NCBI RefSeq assembly: GCF_036345995.1
Contig: NZ_CP107796.1
Span: 3,534,001-3,598,000 of the forward strand
From: Streptomyces sp. NBC_00557
GTDB lineage: Bacteria; Actinomycetota; Actinomycetes; Streptomycetales; Streptomycetaceae
Length of the DNA: 64,000 nucleotides
Reading direction: 5' to 3'
The notes beneath the pieces are model-generated. The model worked only from the letters and a program-made list of their open reading frames with translations. It was not told where the DNA came from and searched no databases. The translations under genes and the position numbers were made by a program. Below are positions 33,675 to 42,207 of the stretch, in pieces (position 1 is the stretch's first letter; every line of letters starts with the position of its first letter).

Positions 33675-34253
33675 GTGCTCTTCAGTGTTGATCCTGACGC
33701 CTTGGCAGACGTCAGCCTTGTGGACGAGGTCAAGCGTCTTCCGGAGGACACAGCCCGTAGGTACGGCTTCTCCGGAGACACCCTGGACTTCCTGGTGCGA
33801 ACAGGGCTGCCGTCCTCCGACGCGTACGACCTGTGGTTCGGGCCGCCTCAGGACTTCGACCCGGACTTCGTCTGGGACTTCGAGACACTGGCGGCCAAGG
33901 GCTGGGTCAATCCCGATGCGGCTCAGACGGTCGTGAAACTCGGTGGCTTCCTCACCAACTCGGTCGCGGCCGACCCGAGGTCCGGTCTGGTCTATCAGTA
34001 CACCGAGGGCACAAAGCAGGTTGTTCCCCTCCACGGAGATGTCTCTTCGCTCGCTCACACCGTGCTCGCATTTCTCGGCTGCATCGAGTCCTACACACCG
34101 TCGGACGACGACGAGTACGACGACGCTCGCCGACGACGCGAAGTCGAGGTGCTGATGGCCGACATCCGGCGAATCGACCCGTTGCCCTTCGCGCACGAGC
34201 AGAGCACATGGAACGAACTCTTCGAGAACCTCTGGATGGGGATCTACACCTGA
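33675..34253 (+). CDS. SUKH-4 family immunity protein
   Basis: A 192-residue SUKH-4 protein: LFSVDPDALADVSLVDEVKR, FLVRTGLPSSDAYDLWFGP, GGFLTNSVAADPRSGLVYQY, and the closing STWNELFENLWMGIY. It begins 13 bp after the broken toxin gene, the position an immunity gene would occupy. The toxin it once matched is gone, so it is an orphan immunity gene that could still protect against toxins from relatives. The GTG at 33675 has only a weak upstream GAGG. Confidence 0.82.
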   Translation: MLFSVDPDALADVSLVDEVKRLPEDTARRYGFSGDTLDFLVRTGLPSSDAYDLWFGPPQDFDPDFVWDFETLAAKGWVNPDAAQTVVKLGGFLTNSVAADPRSGLVYQYTEGTKQVVPLHGDVSSLAHTVLAFLGCIESYTPSDDDEYDDARRRREVEVLMADIRRIDPLPFAHEQSTWNELFENLWMGIYT

Positions 34254-34282
34254 ACAACTCAGCGACTCCCACGAGCTGCGCA

Positions 34283-34819
34283 GTGAGCAGCGGCGACGTC
34301 ATCCGCCTGTTCGGCTTGGGCGGCATGAACTACTACCCCCAGTACACCGACGGTGAACTCGACCCCTCGACCGCCGAGTTCCTCGCCAGTGCAGGCCTGC
34401 CCACCGACCGCACCTTTGCCTCACGCGCGGAACCGGAGAGCGGCTTCCCCACGCCCAACGAACTGGGCCCGCTGTTCGATCGCCGGGGCCAGGCGTGCCC
34501 GCCGGAACGGCGCCATTGGCCGGTACTCGGTTACCTCGTCACGGCTTTGGTCGTCCTCGACCCCAGGACCGGAACGGTCCATGTCTACCCCGAGGGTGAA
34601 GTGGAGAGCCAGCTACTCCACCGCGACATCGAGTCGTTCGTCTTCACACTGTGCGCCTTCCGTGAGCTCATCGACGCCTGCACCGAGGACGAGGACCGGG
34701 TGGAGGAGTCCGCCTACCAGTTCCGGCAGACTGTCACCGCCATGGACCCCACCCCTCTCGCCGACGAGGAGACCGAGTGGAACCGTCTTCTCGACGAGGT
34801 CCTGGAAGGTATGTGGTGA
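34283..34819 (+). CDS. SUKH-4 family immunity protein
   Basis: A 178-residue SUKH-4 protein: DVIRLFGLGGMNYYPQYTDG, FLASAGLPTDRTFASR, VLGYLVTALVVLDPRTGTVH, VYPEGEVESQL, and the closing EWNRLLDEVLEGMW. The GTG at 34283 is used here, but the frame is open further upstream, and a CTG at 34250 overlapping the previous stop (CTGA) could also serve. It is divergent in sequence from the neighbouring SUKH-4 genes, as expected when each targets a different toxin. Confidence 0.82.
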   Translation: MSSGDVIRLFGLGGMNYYPQYTDGELDPSTAEFLASAGLPTDRTFASRAEPESGFPTPNELGPLFDRRGQACPPERRHWPVLGYLVTALVVLDPRTGTVHVYPEGEVESQLLHRDIESFVFTLCAFRELIDACTEDEDRVEESAYQFRQTVTAMDPTPLADEETEWNRLLDEVLEGMW

Positions 34820-34829
34820 GGAGCGCGGA

Positions 34830-35018
34830 GTGGAATCGCTGCTCTTCAGCCTCATCGAGTTCCGAAAGCTGGAAGTCGACCACGAGAACAACGTCGACCC
34901 TGCGGAACTCACCGAACGTTTCAGGCAAGTGGTCGGGGCCTTCGATCCCACGCCGTTCGCCGAAAAGGAGTCGCAGTGGAATCTGTCGCTCGAGGAAGTA
35001 GAGCACGGGATCTGGTAG
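34830..35018 (+). pseudogene. SUKH-4 C-terminal stub
   Basis: A 62-codon reading frame carries only the last third of a SUKH-4 domain: LLFSLIEFRKLEVDHENNVD, then RQVVGAFDPTPFAEKESQWN and the closing LEEVEHGIW. The N-terminal 120 or so residues are missing. A good ribosome site (GAGGAG, 5 nt before the GTG at 34830) lies immediately after the preceding SUKH-4 stop, so the stub could still be translated. It most likely results from unequal exchange between tandem SUKH-4 genes. Confidence 0.7.
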
Positions 35019-35028
35019 GACCGCTGCG

Positions 35029-36429
35029 GTGAAGAATCCACGCCCGCTCATCGGGCTGTCACTCCCCGAAACCGTCCTGAGCCCCTGGAAGCCCCCCGTC
35101 TGGGAACAGACCGCGGCGGAAGTGGTGAAGGCGCTCGCCGACCGGGACCAGCAGCAAGCGGCTCGGGAGCGACTGGCCGCGCTCGCACCGTCGGTGGTGG
35201 TGGGCCTTCTGATCACGGAGCTGTCGGACACGGCATCACCCGTACCGCCGTGGGAGATACAGACGGTGCTGTCGAAACGGATCGGGCCGGCCGCCTACGA
35301 CGAGGTGCTGGCCGCCCTCGCCGCCGCACCGGACGAGGAATCGCGGCGCCGCCTGAGCGGAGCCTTCTCGAGGTTCGGTACGGTCGACCGCTATCTCGAA
35401 GCGCTGAGTCACCCTTCCGCGTCCGTACGCCAGTCCGCGGCCTTCGGCATCCAGTCCGCCTGCTCGGTGGCCTACGGCAGGGAGCCGAACCCCGGCGTGG
35501 ACTACGGCCGCGTGATCGACGCACTGATCCCGCTGCTCGCCGATCCGGACCCAGAGGTGGCCCAGCGGGTGATGTGGGTCCTGACCATGCTGGGCCCGGG
35601 TGTCGTCGAACCTCTGCGCCGGGTGCGCGCCCATGGACCAGGCCGGCTCCGGGCACGCGCGCTCTCCGTGCTCGCTGCCGTCGGCGGCGAGGAGGCGCTG
35701 TCGGCGGCCGACCGCGCCGCCGTCGAGCGGCTCATCCGTGTCAAGCTGCCGTACGACCAGGCCCGTCCCCTGGACGCCTGCTTCACGTCCTGGATCGCCG
35801 TCCCCGGCGGCGATCAGCAAGGAATCGTGGACGTGCTCGAACTCTTCGACACGCGCCCCGCCACGTTCGCGCTGGGCCTCAGCGTCGGCGCCCACGACAG
35901 CCACGACGGCGCCGAATACGGCAGGGTCTACGTCACCCCGGAAGTCGACGGCTGGACGCTGGTCCTCGGCCCTTGGTGCAACCCCGTCGACCCGGAGCGC
36001 GCCGAGGACGTGCTGCGCGTCGTCACCGAACTGAGCCGCCGCTACGGCCGGGCCCAGGCGTACTACTTCGGCGAACAGGGCGGCGGTTCCGGCTGGCTCG
36101 TCGCGGCGGACGGCGACGTCGTACGTCGCTGCCGCGGCTCCTGGGACAAGGACGACGCGCGGTACACGCTGGGCCCGCCCCTGCCGGAAGAGCGCGCCGC
36201 CTGCGTCGAGGAAGGCGTCACGCCGGTGGGCGACGAGCCCGCTGACGGCGACGAGAACGAGGAGTGGGCGGACTTCGCCCCGTACCTCGCGCCGGAGCTG
36301 GCACGCCGGCTGGGCGTCAGTCCCTTCGACCTGGGCCCGGACACCACCGTACGGGGAGCCGGGCTCGTGGCCCTCACCCCGTACGCGCGGGAGCACGGAA
36401 AGCCGAGCACGGGGGCGTACGCCATCTGA
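35029..36429 (+). CDS. HEAT-repeat protein with C-terminal immunity-like domain
   Basis: A 466-residue protein. Residues 35-225 contain ARM/HEAT-like helices (YLEALSHPSASVRQSAAFGI, LLADPDPEVAQRVMWVLTML, HGPGRLRARALSVLAAVGG). Residues 265-400 form a second domain with WTLVLGPWCNPVDPERA, SRRYGRAQAYYFGEQGGGSG and WLVAADGDVVRR. Stand-alone versions of this second domain are common in Streptomyces beside toxin genes, so an immunity role is plausible but unproven. No signal peptide is present. It starts 10 bp after the SUKH-4 stub and closes the immunity array. Convergent with the WYL regulator. Confidence 0.72.
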   Translation: MKNPRPLIGLSLPETVLSPWKPPVWEQTAAEVVKALADRDQQQAARERLAALAPSVVVGLLITELSDTASPVPPWEIQTVLSKRIGPAAYDEVLAALAAAPDEESRRRLSGAFSRFGTVDRYLEALSHPSASVRQSAAFGIQSACSVAYGREPNPGVDYGRVIDALIPLLADPDPEVAQRVMWVLTMLGPGVVEPLRRVRAHGPGRLRARALSVLAAVGGEEALSAADRAAVERLIRVKLPYDQARPLDACFTSWIAVPGGDQQGIVDVLELFDTRPATFALGLSVGAHDSHDGAEYGRVYVTPEVDGWTLVLGPWCNPVDPERAEDVLRVVTELSRRYGRAQAYYFGEQGGGSGWLVAADGDVVRRCRGSWDKDDARYTLGPPLPEERAACVEEGVTPVGDEPADGDENEEWADFAPYLAPELARRLGVSPFDLGPDTTVRGAGLVALTPYAREHGKPSTGAYAI

Positions 36430-36439
36430 CCGCGGTCCG

Positions 36440-37423
36440 TCAGCCGGTGGGCGCCTCCGGATCCTCCGCGTTCTCCGTGGCAAGCTCCCCCGCACGACGG
36501 GCCAGCGCCCGGCGTACGGCGTCCGGGGTGAGGACGCGCAGGGGCGTGCCCAGGGTGAGGAGGTAGCGGGCGAGGCCGTCCGGGTCGGGGCCGCCCACGT
36601 CGACGACGGTCGCGTCGGGGCCGTCGGGGCGGTGGGTGCCGACCGTGGGTGGGATCAGCCGCAGAGCCTCGTTCAGGGGGAGGGGGAGGCGGATGGTCGC
36701 CGAGAGGGGGTAGGGGCCGTTCGCGATGTTGCGGGAGACCAGGTGGGCCGGGTCCGGTGGGTCGGTGAGGTCCGCCGGGTGGGCGGTGGGCTGGAGGCGG
36801 TCCACCCGGTCGGCGCGGAAGGTGCGCCATTGGGCGCGGGCGACGTCCCGTGCGACGAAGTACCAGCGGCGGCCCGTGTGGACGAGCCGGTACGGGTCCA
36901 CGTCCCTGGTCGTGCTCCTGCCCTCCCCGTCGGTGTACGACAGCCGGGCGCGGCGTCCTTCCCGGCAGGCGACGGCCAGCTCCAGCAGCAGGCCGGGGCG
37001 GATGTGCGGTGTGTCGGTCCCGTCCGTCCCCGGGAGGCGTACGAAGGCGTCGTCCAGGTCGCCGAGGCGGTCCGCGATGTGCCGGGGCAGTACCTGCCGC
37101 AGCTTCAGCAGCGCCGAGAGGGCCGCCTGGTCGCCGCCGAGCGCGCCGCTCAGTGCGGCTCCGCGCAGACCGACCGCCACGGCCAGGGCTTCCTCGTCGT
37201 CCAGGATCAGCGGCGGCACGCGGGATCCGGCGCGCAGGCGGTAGCCGCCCCAGGGGCCGGCCTCCGAGTCGACCGAGTAGCCGAGGTCCCGGAGCCGCGC
37301 TATGTCCCGGCGGACCGTGCGGTCGGTGACCTCCATGCGCTCGGCCAGCTCCGTGCAGGTCCAGGAAGGGCGGGCGGACAGCAGGGACAGCAGGCGCAGG
37401 AGGCGGGCGGAGGAGCTCAGCAC
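36440..37423 (-). CDS. WYL-domain transcriptional regulator (YafY type)
   Basis: A 327-residue regulator. The N-terminal HTH (1-60) contains RLLRLLSLLSARPSWTCTEL and VTDRTVRRDIARLRDLGYSV. A central WYL domain (about 145-225) has LELAVACREGRRARLSYTD and RRWYFVARDVARAQWRTFRA, and a C-terminal WCX part follows. WYL domains sense small ligands or nucleic acids. The GTG at 37423 (MLSSSARLL) is the normal family start; longer starts would overlap the divergent VOC gene. It probably controls itself and the VOC gene through the inverted repeat between them. A fragment of its 3' region is duplicated at 32398-32506. Confidence 0.9.
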   Translation of the reverse strand: MLSSSARLLRLLSLLSARPSWTCTELAERMEVTDRTVRRDIARLRDLGYSVDSEAGPWGGYRLRAGSRVPPLILDDEEALAVAVGLRGAALSGALGGDQAALSALLKLRQVLPRHIADRLGDLDDAFVRLPGTDGTDTPHIRPGLLLELAVACREGRRARLSYTDGEGRSTTRDVDPYRLVHTGRRWYFVARDVARAQWRTFRADRVDRLQPTAHPADLTDPPDPAHLVSRNIANGPYPLSATIRLPLPLNEALRLIPPTVGTHRPDGPDATVVDVGGPDPDGLARYLLTLGTPLRVLTPDAVRRALARRAGELATENAEDPEAPTG

Positions 37424-37452
37424 GGCGGGAAGTCTGTCAGAGGCCGGTGCGC

Positions 37453-37477
37453 GACCAGGACCGGAACTGTCCTGGTC
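37453..37477. promoter_or_regulatory. candidate operator of the WYL regulator
   Basis: GACCAGGAC (37453-37461) and GTCCTGGTC (37469-37477) are exact inverse copies with a 7-nt centre, in the 73-bp gap between the WYL regulator and the divergent VOC gene. The position and symmetry fit autoregulatory control of both genes. Confidence 0.6.
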
Positions 37478-37496
37478 ATGTCCTACCGTCCTCCCC

Positions 37497-37898
37497 ATGA
37501 CCGCAGAGACCACGATCACAGAAACCTCGTCCACCCCCGCGTTCCGTTTCGCCGCCGTCACCTTCGACTGCGCCGATCCCGCCGAAATGGCGCGCTTCTA
37601 CAGCGAGTTGCTCGGCATGTCCGTCGCCTTCTCCAGCGACGACTTCGTCTTCCTCGGCAAGGAGGGTTCGACCGGCCTGGGCTTCAACCGCCTCGCCGAC
37701 TACCGCCGGCCCACCTGGCCGGACCCGGCCCAGGAGAAGCAGGCCCACATCGAGCTGGGCGTGGACGACCTGGACGCCGCGGAGAAGCGGCTGCTCGAAC
37801 TGGGTGCGGAGAAGCCGGAGTTCCAGCCGGGCGGGGACCGGTGGCGGGTGCTGCTGGATCCGGCCGGGCACCCGTTCTGCATCACGACGCTCGTCTGA
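37497..37898 (+). CDS. VOC (glyoxalase/bleomycin-resistance fold) family protein
   Basis: A 133-residue VOC-fold protein with two beta-alpha-beta-beta-beta modules: FAAVTFDCADPAEMARFYSE, LLGMSVAFSSDDFVFLGKEG, HIELGVDDLDAAEKRLLELG and VLLDPAGHPFCITT. Family members are metal-dependent isomerases, dioxygenases or drug-binding proteins; this type is often annotated as glyoxalase-like, and the ligand cannot be read from sequence. It is divergent from a WYL regulator, a frequent pairing in Streptomyces. Confidence 0.9.
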   Translation: MTAETTITETSSTPAFRFAAVTFDCADPAEMARFYSELLGMSVAFSSDDFVFLGKEGSTGLGFNRLADYRRPTWPDPAQEKQAHIELGVDDLDAAEKRLLELGAEKPEFQPGGDRWRVLLDPAGHPFCITTLV

Positions 37899-37925
37899 GA
37901 CTCCGGTTTCCGATGCGCGCCCCTC

Positions 37926-39080
37926 TCAGTTCCTGACGAGCGCCCCCTGCACCGGCTCGCGGCCGGGGCGGGGGCGCCGGCGGTTGCCGCGCGGGGGGCG
38001 CTGGGGCCACAGCAGGACGTACGCCGCCGAGCCCAGGCAGAACGTCAGGCGGATGAAGCCCCGGGTGGCGTCCGACGGGATCAGCAGGGCGCTGCCGTAC
38101 AGGGAGATGAGCGCGATCCAGCTGACCCACGGAACCAGGCGGCGCTGGCCGATCGAGTCCCAGATCAGGGTGCCCAGCAGGACCGAGGCGTTGTAGTACG
38201 TGTACACGCTGGGGTCGAGGAGGATGCGGGCGTCGGCTGCCAGGAACACCACCGCCGGCCAGCGGCCGCGCCGTACCGCCAGCGCGCCCAGGCCCATGCC
38301 GAGGGCCATCTGGGCGGGGCGGTCCCACCAGGGGGTCTGGGGGTCGTCGACGCCGAACCAGCGCAGGGAGGACGCCGGCTGGTTGGGGATCGTGAAGCGG
38401 GCCGCGTGCAGGGTCTCCAGATGCGTCAGGTAGAAGGGCAGCCAGGCCACCGCCACCAGGCCGAACGTCCAGGCCGCGGCGCGCAGGCGGGCCGGGCGGG
38501 GCAGGGCGAGCAGCAGCGGCAGGAAGCCTACGGCCCAGGGCTTGGAGTCGACCGCGAGGGCCAGGAGAACGCCCACCGCCGTGGCGTTGCCCCGGACCAG
38601 CGCGCGGACGGCGAGCGTGGTGAAGAACAGGGCGAGGACGTCGTCGAGGTGGGCGAAGCGGACCGCGACCTCGACCCACATGGGGATGAAGGCGGCTCCG
38701 GCGACCAGGACGCGTTGCTGGAGGCGTCTGTGGTTGACGCCGGTGCCGAGGTAGTGGTCGGCGGCGGCGCGGCCGACCAGGACGAGCATGTACAGGCCGA
38801 GGCCGGACATGAACGCGTCGGCCAGTTTCTCACCCAGGCCGGCGGGGAACGGTGCGAAGAGCCCTGCGACCAGGAAGCTGACGGGGCCGATCTGCAGTTC
38901 GGGATGGTTGGCGTAGAGGGCGAGTCCGCCGCCGTTCGCCAGGCCGAAGAGCAGTTGCTCGCCCTGGCGCAGATAGTGCCAGGACACGGCCGCGTGCCGT
39001 TCGGCCACGGCGAACCAGACGGTCGTCCACAGGGTGAGCAGCACGATGTGCCACCGCACCCGGTAACGCCCGATCCGCAC
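37926..39080 (-). CDS. polytopic membrane protein, GT-C/GT87-like
   Basis: A 384-residue protein with about nine to ten transmembrane segments, starting MRIGRYRVRWHIVLLTLWTT. An early periplasmic loop (LYANHPELQIGPVSF) and RFAHLDDVLALFFTTLAVRA resemble the DUF2029/GT87 membrane glycosyltransferases that use lipid-linked sugars. A basic C-terminal tail (RGNRRRPRPGRE) would be cytosolic. The donor and acceptor are unknown and catalytic identity is not certain. It lies alone, divergent from the DUF4253 gene. Confidence 0.7.
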   Translation of the reverse strand: MRIGRYRVRWHIVLLTLWTTVWFAVAERHAAVSWHYLRQGEQLLFGLANGGGLALYANHPELQIGPVSFLVAGLFAPFPAGLGEKLADAFMSGLGLYMLVLVGRAAADHYLGTGVNHRRLQQRVLVAGAAFIPMWVEVAVRFAHLDDVLALFFTTLAVRALVRGNATAVGVLLALAVDSKPWAVGFLPLLLALPRPARLRAAAWTFGLVAVAWLPFYLTHLETLHAARFTIPNQPASSLRWFGVDDPQTPWWDRPAQMALGMGLGALAVRRGRWPAVVFLAADARILLDPSVYTYYNASVLLGTLIWDSIGQRRLVPWVSWIALISLYGSALLIPSDATRGFIRLTFCLGSAAYVLLWPQRPPRGNRRRPRPGREPVQGALVRN

Positions 39081-39222
39081 GTTCCTCCGTCCTTCCCGTC
39101 ACGCCGGCCACCGTGTCCCGCCCATCACAACACCACCCGGTAAGAGCGGGTTCGGGCGTCATGGGTTCCTCGGGTGCGGACGGTCAACGGCGTTGTCAGT
39201 GGCGGCCTTTACAGTCACGGGT

Positions 39223-40041
39223 ATGGCGACTCTTCCGAACCCGCTGCCCAGGCTGGCCACCGACCCCAGCGGTCGTTCCCTGGGGCTGCGGCTCCCTCCC
39301 GGCCGGCTGGTCGACCTGGCGTACGACGGCCCCTGGCACGAACCGCTGCTGTGGCATGCGGAGAAGCCCGCCGCGCCGGGCACGTGGAAGGCACTGGGCG
39401 CGCCCGCGGCGCGGGCCGGTCTGCTGCCGGTGCTCATAGACCTGGGCGTGTCCCGGGGGCGGCTGGAGGACTGGGCGCTGCTGCCCGGCGAGACGTCGTA
39501 TCCGGGTGACCACGACGCCGAGGACGTCCTGGCGGAGTACTGGCAGGAGGAGACGGAGGACGGCGAACTCACCGAGGAGATCGAGCCGTTCGGTGAGGCG
39601 TGGCCCGGTCTCGCACCGGCCGGCTCGCTCGCCGCGGACCCGGACACCCGCGCCGCGCAGATCGCCGACGGGCTGGAGGGCGGCCGGGGCGCGGCGATCG
39701 AAGAGGGGCACCTCGCCCTGGTGCCGGCGCGCCGGTCCGCGGACATCCCGGCGGCGATCGGCTGGACGGGTCCGGTGAACTACGAGAGCGACGTGGCCCG
39801 GATGTGCGCGGTGCTGCGTTCCTGGGAGGACCGCTTCGGCATACGGGTGGTGGCTCTCGGCCTGGACACCCTCGTCGTCTCCGTGGCGGCTCCGCCGGCC
39901 ACCCAGGAGGACGCCGAGGCGGTGGCGGCGGAGCACTTCGCGTTCTGCCCGGACAATGTGCTCCAGGGCGAGGAGACCACCGTGCGCACGTATGCGAAGG
40001 GGCTGGTCGGACGGCCCGTCTGGACCTTCTGGTGGGACTGA
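39223..40041 (+). CDS. DUF4253 domain-containing protein
   Basis: A 272-residue soluble protein. The C-terminal half carries the DUF4253 blocks: DIPAAIGWTGPVNYESDVAR, LRSWEDRFGIRVVALGLDTL, VAAEHFAFCPDNV and a terminal GRPVWTFWWD. The function of the family is unknown; its members often lie near toxin-immunity genes. The ATG at 39223 is chosen because family members begin near MATLPNPLP, and the frame's earlier start at 39193 has no ribosome site. Convergent with the aminotransferase gene. Confidence 0.85.
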   Translation: MATLPNPLPRLATDPSGRSLGLRLPPGRLVDLAYDGPWHEPLLWHAEKPAAPGTWKALGAPAARAGLLPVLIDLGVSRGRLEDWALLPGETSYPGDHDAEDVLAEYWQEETEDGELTEEIEPFGEAWPGLAPAGSLAADPDTRAAQIADGLEGGRGAAIEEGHLALVPARRSADIPAAIGWTGPVNYESDVARMCAVLRSWEDRFGIRVVALGLDTLVVSVAAPPATQEDAEAVAAEHFAFCPDNVLQGEETTVRTYAKGLVGRPVWTFWWD

Positions 40042-40054
40042 GGGCGCACGTCCG

Positions 40055-41419
40055 TCAGCTCTGCAGGGCCCGCCCCAGCCTGCGCAGCCCCTCCGCGATC
40101 TCCTGCGGCGTCTGGGTGACGAAGCACAGGCGCAGGGTGGAGGGGGCGGGGGCGCCCGCGTAGAAGGGCGCGCCGGGCACGTAGGCCACGTTCTGCTCGA
40201 CCGCGCGGGGCAGCAGGGCGAGGGTGTCGTACGACTCGGGCAGGCGCGCCCAGAGGAACATGCCGCCCTCGGGCCTGTCCCACTGCGAGCCGGGCGGGAG
40301 GGCGGCCGGCAGGCCGGCGAGCATGGCGTCCCGGCGTTCGCCGTACACGGCGCGCACCCGCTTCACGTGGGCGTCGAGGACGTCCAGATAGCGGGCGGCT
40401 GCGAGCTGGTTGAGCGTCGGGGTGTGCAGGTCGGCGGCCTGCTTGGCCACCGCGCAGGCCCGGCGCAGTTCGGCGGGCGCGCGCAGCCAGCCCAGGCGCA
40501 GGCCGGGGGCCATGACCTTGGAGAGGGAGCCGAGGAGCACCGTCCGGTCCTCGGCGCCGGGGAGGGAGGCGATCCAGGGGACGGGCTGGCCGTCGTAGCG
40601 GAGTTCGCCGTAGGGGTCGTCCTCGACGATCCACACACCCTCGCGGGCGGCCACGGCGGCGATCTCGGCGCGGCGCGGCGCGGGCATCGTACGGCCGGTG
40701 GGGTTCTGGAAGGTGGGGACGAGGTAGAGCAGCTTGGGGCGTTCGCGGCGGATCGCCTGTTCCAGGGCGGCCGGGTCCACGCCGTCCGCGTCACCGGGCA
40801 CGGGCACGAGGCGCGCGCCCGCGAGGCCGAAGACCTGAAGTGCCGCCAGGTAGCAGGGGCTTTCGACGAGGACGGTGTCGCCGGGTTCGAGCAGGGCGGT
40901 CGCCAGGAGGGACAGGGCCTGCTGGGAGCCGGTGGTGACGAGCAGGTCGTCTGCGGTGGTGGGCAGGCCCCGGGCGGTGGCCCGCGCGGCCAGGGCGGCC
41001 CGGAGCGTGGGCTCGCCCTCGGTGGTGGAGTACTGCAGCGCCTGCGCCGGGGTCCGCGCGAGGGTCTCCTCGAACGCCGCGGCTATGCCGTCCTTGTCGA
41101 ACAGCTCCGGCGCCGGAAGCCCGCCCGCGAAGTTGATCATCTCCGGACGTGCGGTGACCGCGAGGATGTCCCGCACCGGCGAGCCGCCCACGGTACGGGC
41201 ACGCGCGGCGAGCGGCGGGACGGGGGCACGGGCCGGCTCCGCCGGAGCCGGGGCAGACTCGGCGACGGTCCCGGCGGGACTGGGAACCACGGGCTCGGCG
41301 CCGGTCTTGGCGCCGCTCGGGTAGGCCGACTCGACGCCGGCGGCACCGGGAATCGGGGCAGCCGCACCAGGACTTGCGGCGGCGCCAGGACTCGGGGCGG
41401 CGGGCTCGGTGACGGTCAT
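40055..41419 (-). CDS. class I/II PLP-dependent aminotransferase
   Basis: A 454-residue fold-type I aminotransferase with a Pro/Ala-rich N-terminal extension of about 70 residues. Motifs: INFAGGLPAPELFD, YSTTEGEPTLRAALA, TTGSQQALSLLATALLEPGD, YLVPTFQNPTGRTM, IVEDDPYGELRYDG, and the PLP Lys near 299 in GSLSKVMAPGLRLGW. It resembles MocR-type aminotransferase domains and LysN/2-aminoadipate transaminases without the GntR HTH, so it is an enzyme rather than a regulator. The ATG at 41419 follows AAGGAGAG. The substrate is uncertain. Confidence 0.9.
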   Translation of the reverse strand: MTVTEPAAPSPGAAASPGAAAPIPGAAGVESAYPSGAKTGAEPVVPSPAGTVAESAPAPAEPARAPVPPLAARARTVGGSPVRDILAVTARPEMINFAGGLPAPELFDKDGIAAAFEETLARTPAQALQYSTTEGEPTLRAALAARATARGLPTTADDLLVTTGSQQALSLLATALLEPGDTVLVESPCYLAALQVFGLAGARLVPVPGDADGVDPAALEQAIRRERPKLLYLVPTFQNPTGRTMPAPRRAEIAAVAAREGVWIVEDDPYGELRYDGQPVPWIASLPGAEDRTVLLGSLSKVMAPGLRLGWLRAPAELRRACAVAKQAADLHTPTLNQLAAARYLDVLDAHVKRVRAVYGERRDAMLAGLPAALPPGSQWDRPEGGMFLWARLPESYDTLALLPRAVEQNVAYVPGAPFYAGAPAPSTLRLCFVTQTPQEIAEGLRRLGRALQS

Positions 41420-41533
41420 GGCGCGGCTCTCCTTCGGCTCCGGGGCGGTGTCTCCACCACCCCGGAGCCTACGGATCAAGGTGCCATGTACACCGGTTCG
41501 TTCCGCGATCCGGACCGCACGGCCGCCGGGCGT

Positions 41534-41899
41534 TTACGCGAACGCCGGGGTCTCCTTGGGGTTCGGGCCGTACTGGTTGGCGCCCGCCTGGCTGTCCGAG
41601 CAGAAGAAGACCAGCAGGGTGATGGGGCCGGCGAGCGGGACGATCCCGAACAGCAGCCACCAGCCGGAGCGTCCGGTGTCGTGCAGGCGGCGCACGGCGA
41701 CACCCCAGGCCGGCAGCAGGAAGGCGAGGTAGACGATGCCGAGGAGAGCGAAGAGGGCCGACGCCTTGGTCGCGGCCGCGATGCCTCCCAGCACGGCGTA
41801 GATGATGTACATGAACAGGATGAACAGCCAGTACTCCTTGCGGCGCGCGCGCCCGCTGAAGACCGCGTACTTCTTGAGCGCGGCGAGGAACCAGCTCAT
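41534..41899 (-). CDS. DUF805 membrane protein
   Basis: A 121-residue protein with four hydrophobic segments, starting MSWFLAALKKYAVFSGRARR, the hallmark DUF805 beginning. It has RRKEYWLFILFMYIIYAVLG and the conserved VRRLHDTGRSGWWLLF. A soluble tail ends NQYGPNPKETPAFA. The function is unknown. The ATG at 41899 follows GGGGGG. The frame extends upstream to 42040, but that part lacks family similarity. Confidence 0.9.
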   Translation of the reverse strand: MSWFLAALKKYAVFSGRARRKEYWLFILFMYIIYAVLGGIAAATKASALFALLGIVYLAFLLPAWGVAVRRLHDTGRSGWWLLFGIVPLAGPITLLVFFCSDSQAGANQYGPNPKETPAFA

Positions 41900-42207
41900 G
41901 ACAACCCCCCTGGGATCGATGTTCAGGCCGTCCGTGATCCGGATCCGGCCAGCGCAGAGGGTAGAGCTTTGTCGAGACCCCGTCATTCGCATCGGGGAGC
42001 CCAGGTCAGCGTCCCGGCCCGGCCGCTGAGCCGGAATCACCCCGTCTCAAACATCGGTTTCCGGACAGATCCCCCCGCGAGCACGGGCCGTTTCCCCTAC
42101 GGCGGCGGGCCGTTGGGGGCGCCGAGCTCGTTCCGTTACCCAACCGACGGTCAACCGAGGCCGTTCCGCCACCACTTCGGTACCGGAACGACCTCCTCCT
42201 GTGTCCG
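41900..42207. other. intergenic region between DUF805 and hemB
   Basis: About 310 bp. It should hold the DUF805 promoter and the hemB terminator. Several GC-rich stem possibilities are present, but no single strong hairpin was identified, and no gene is seen. Confidence 0.4.
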
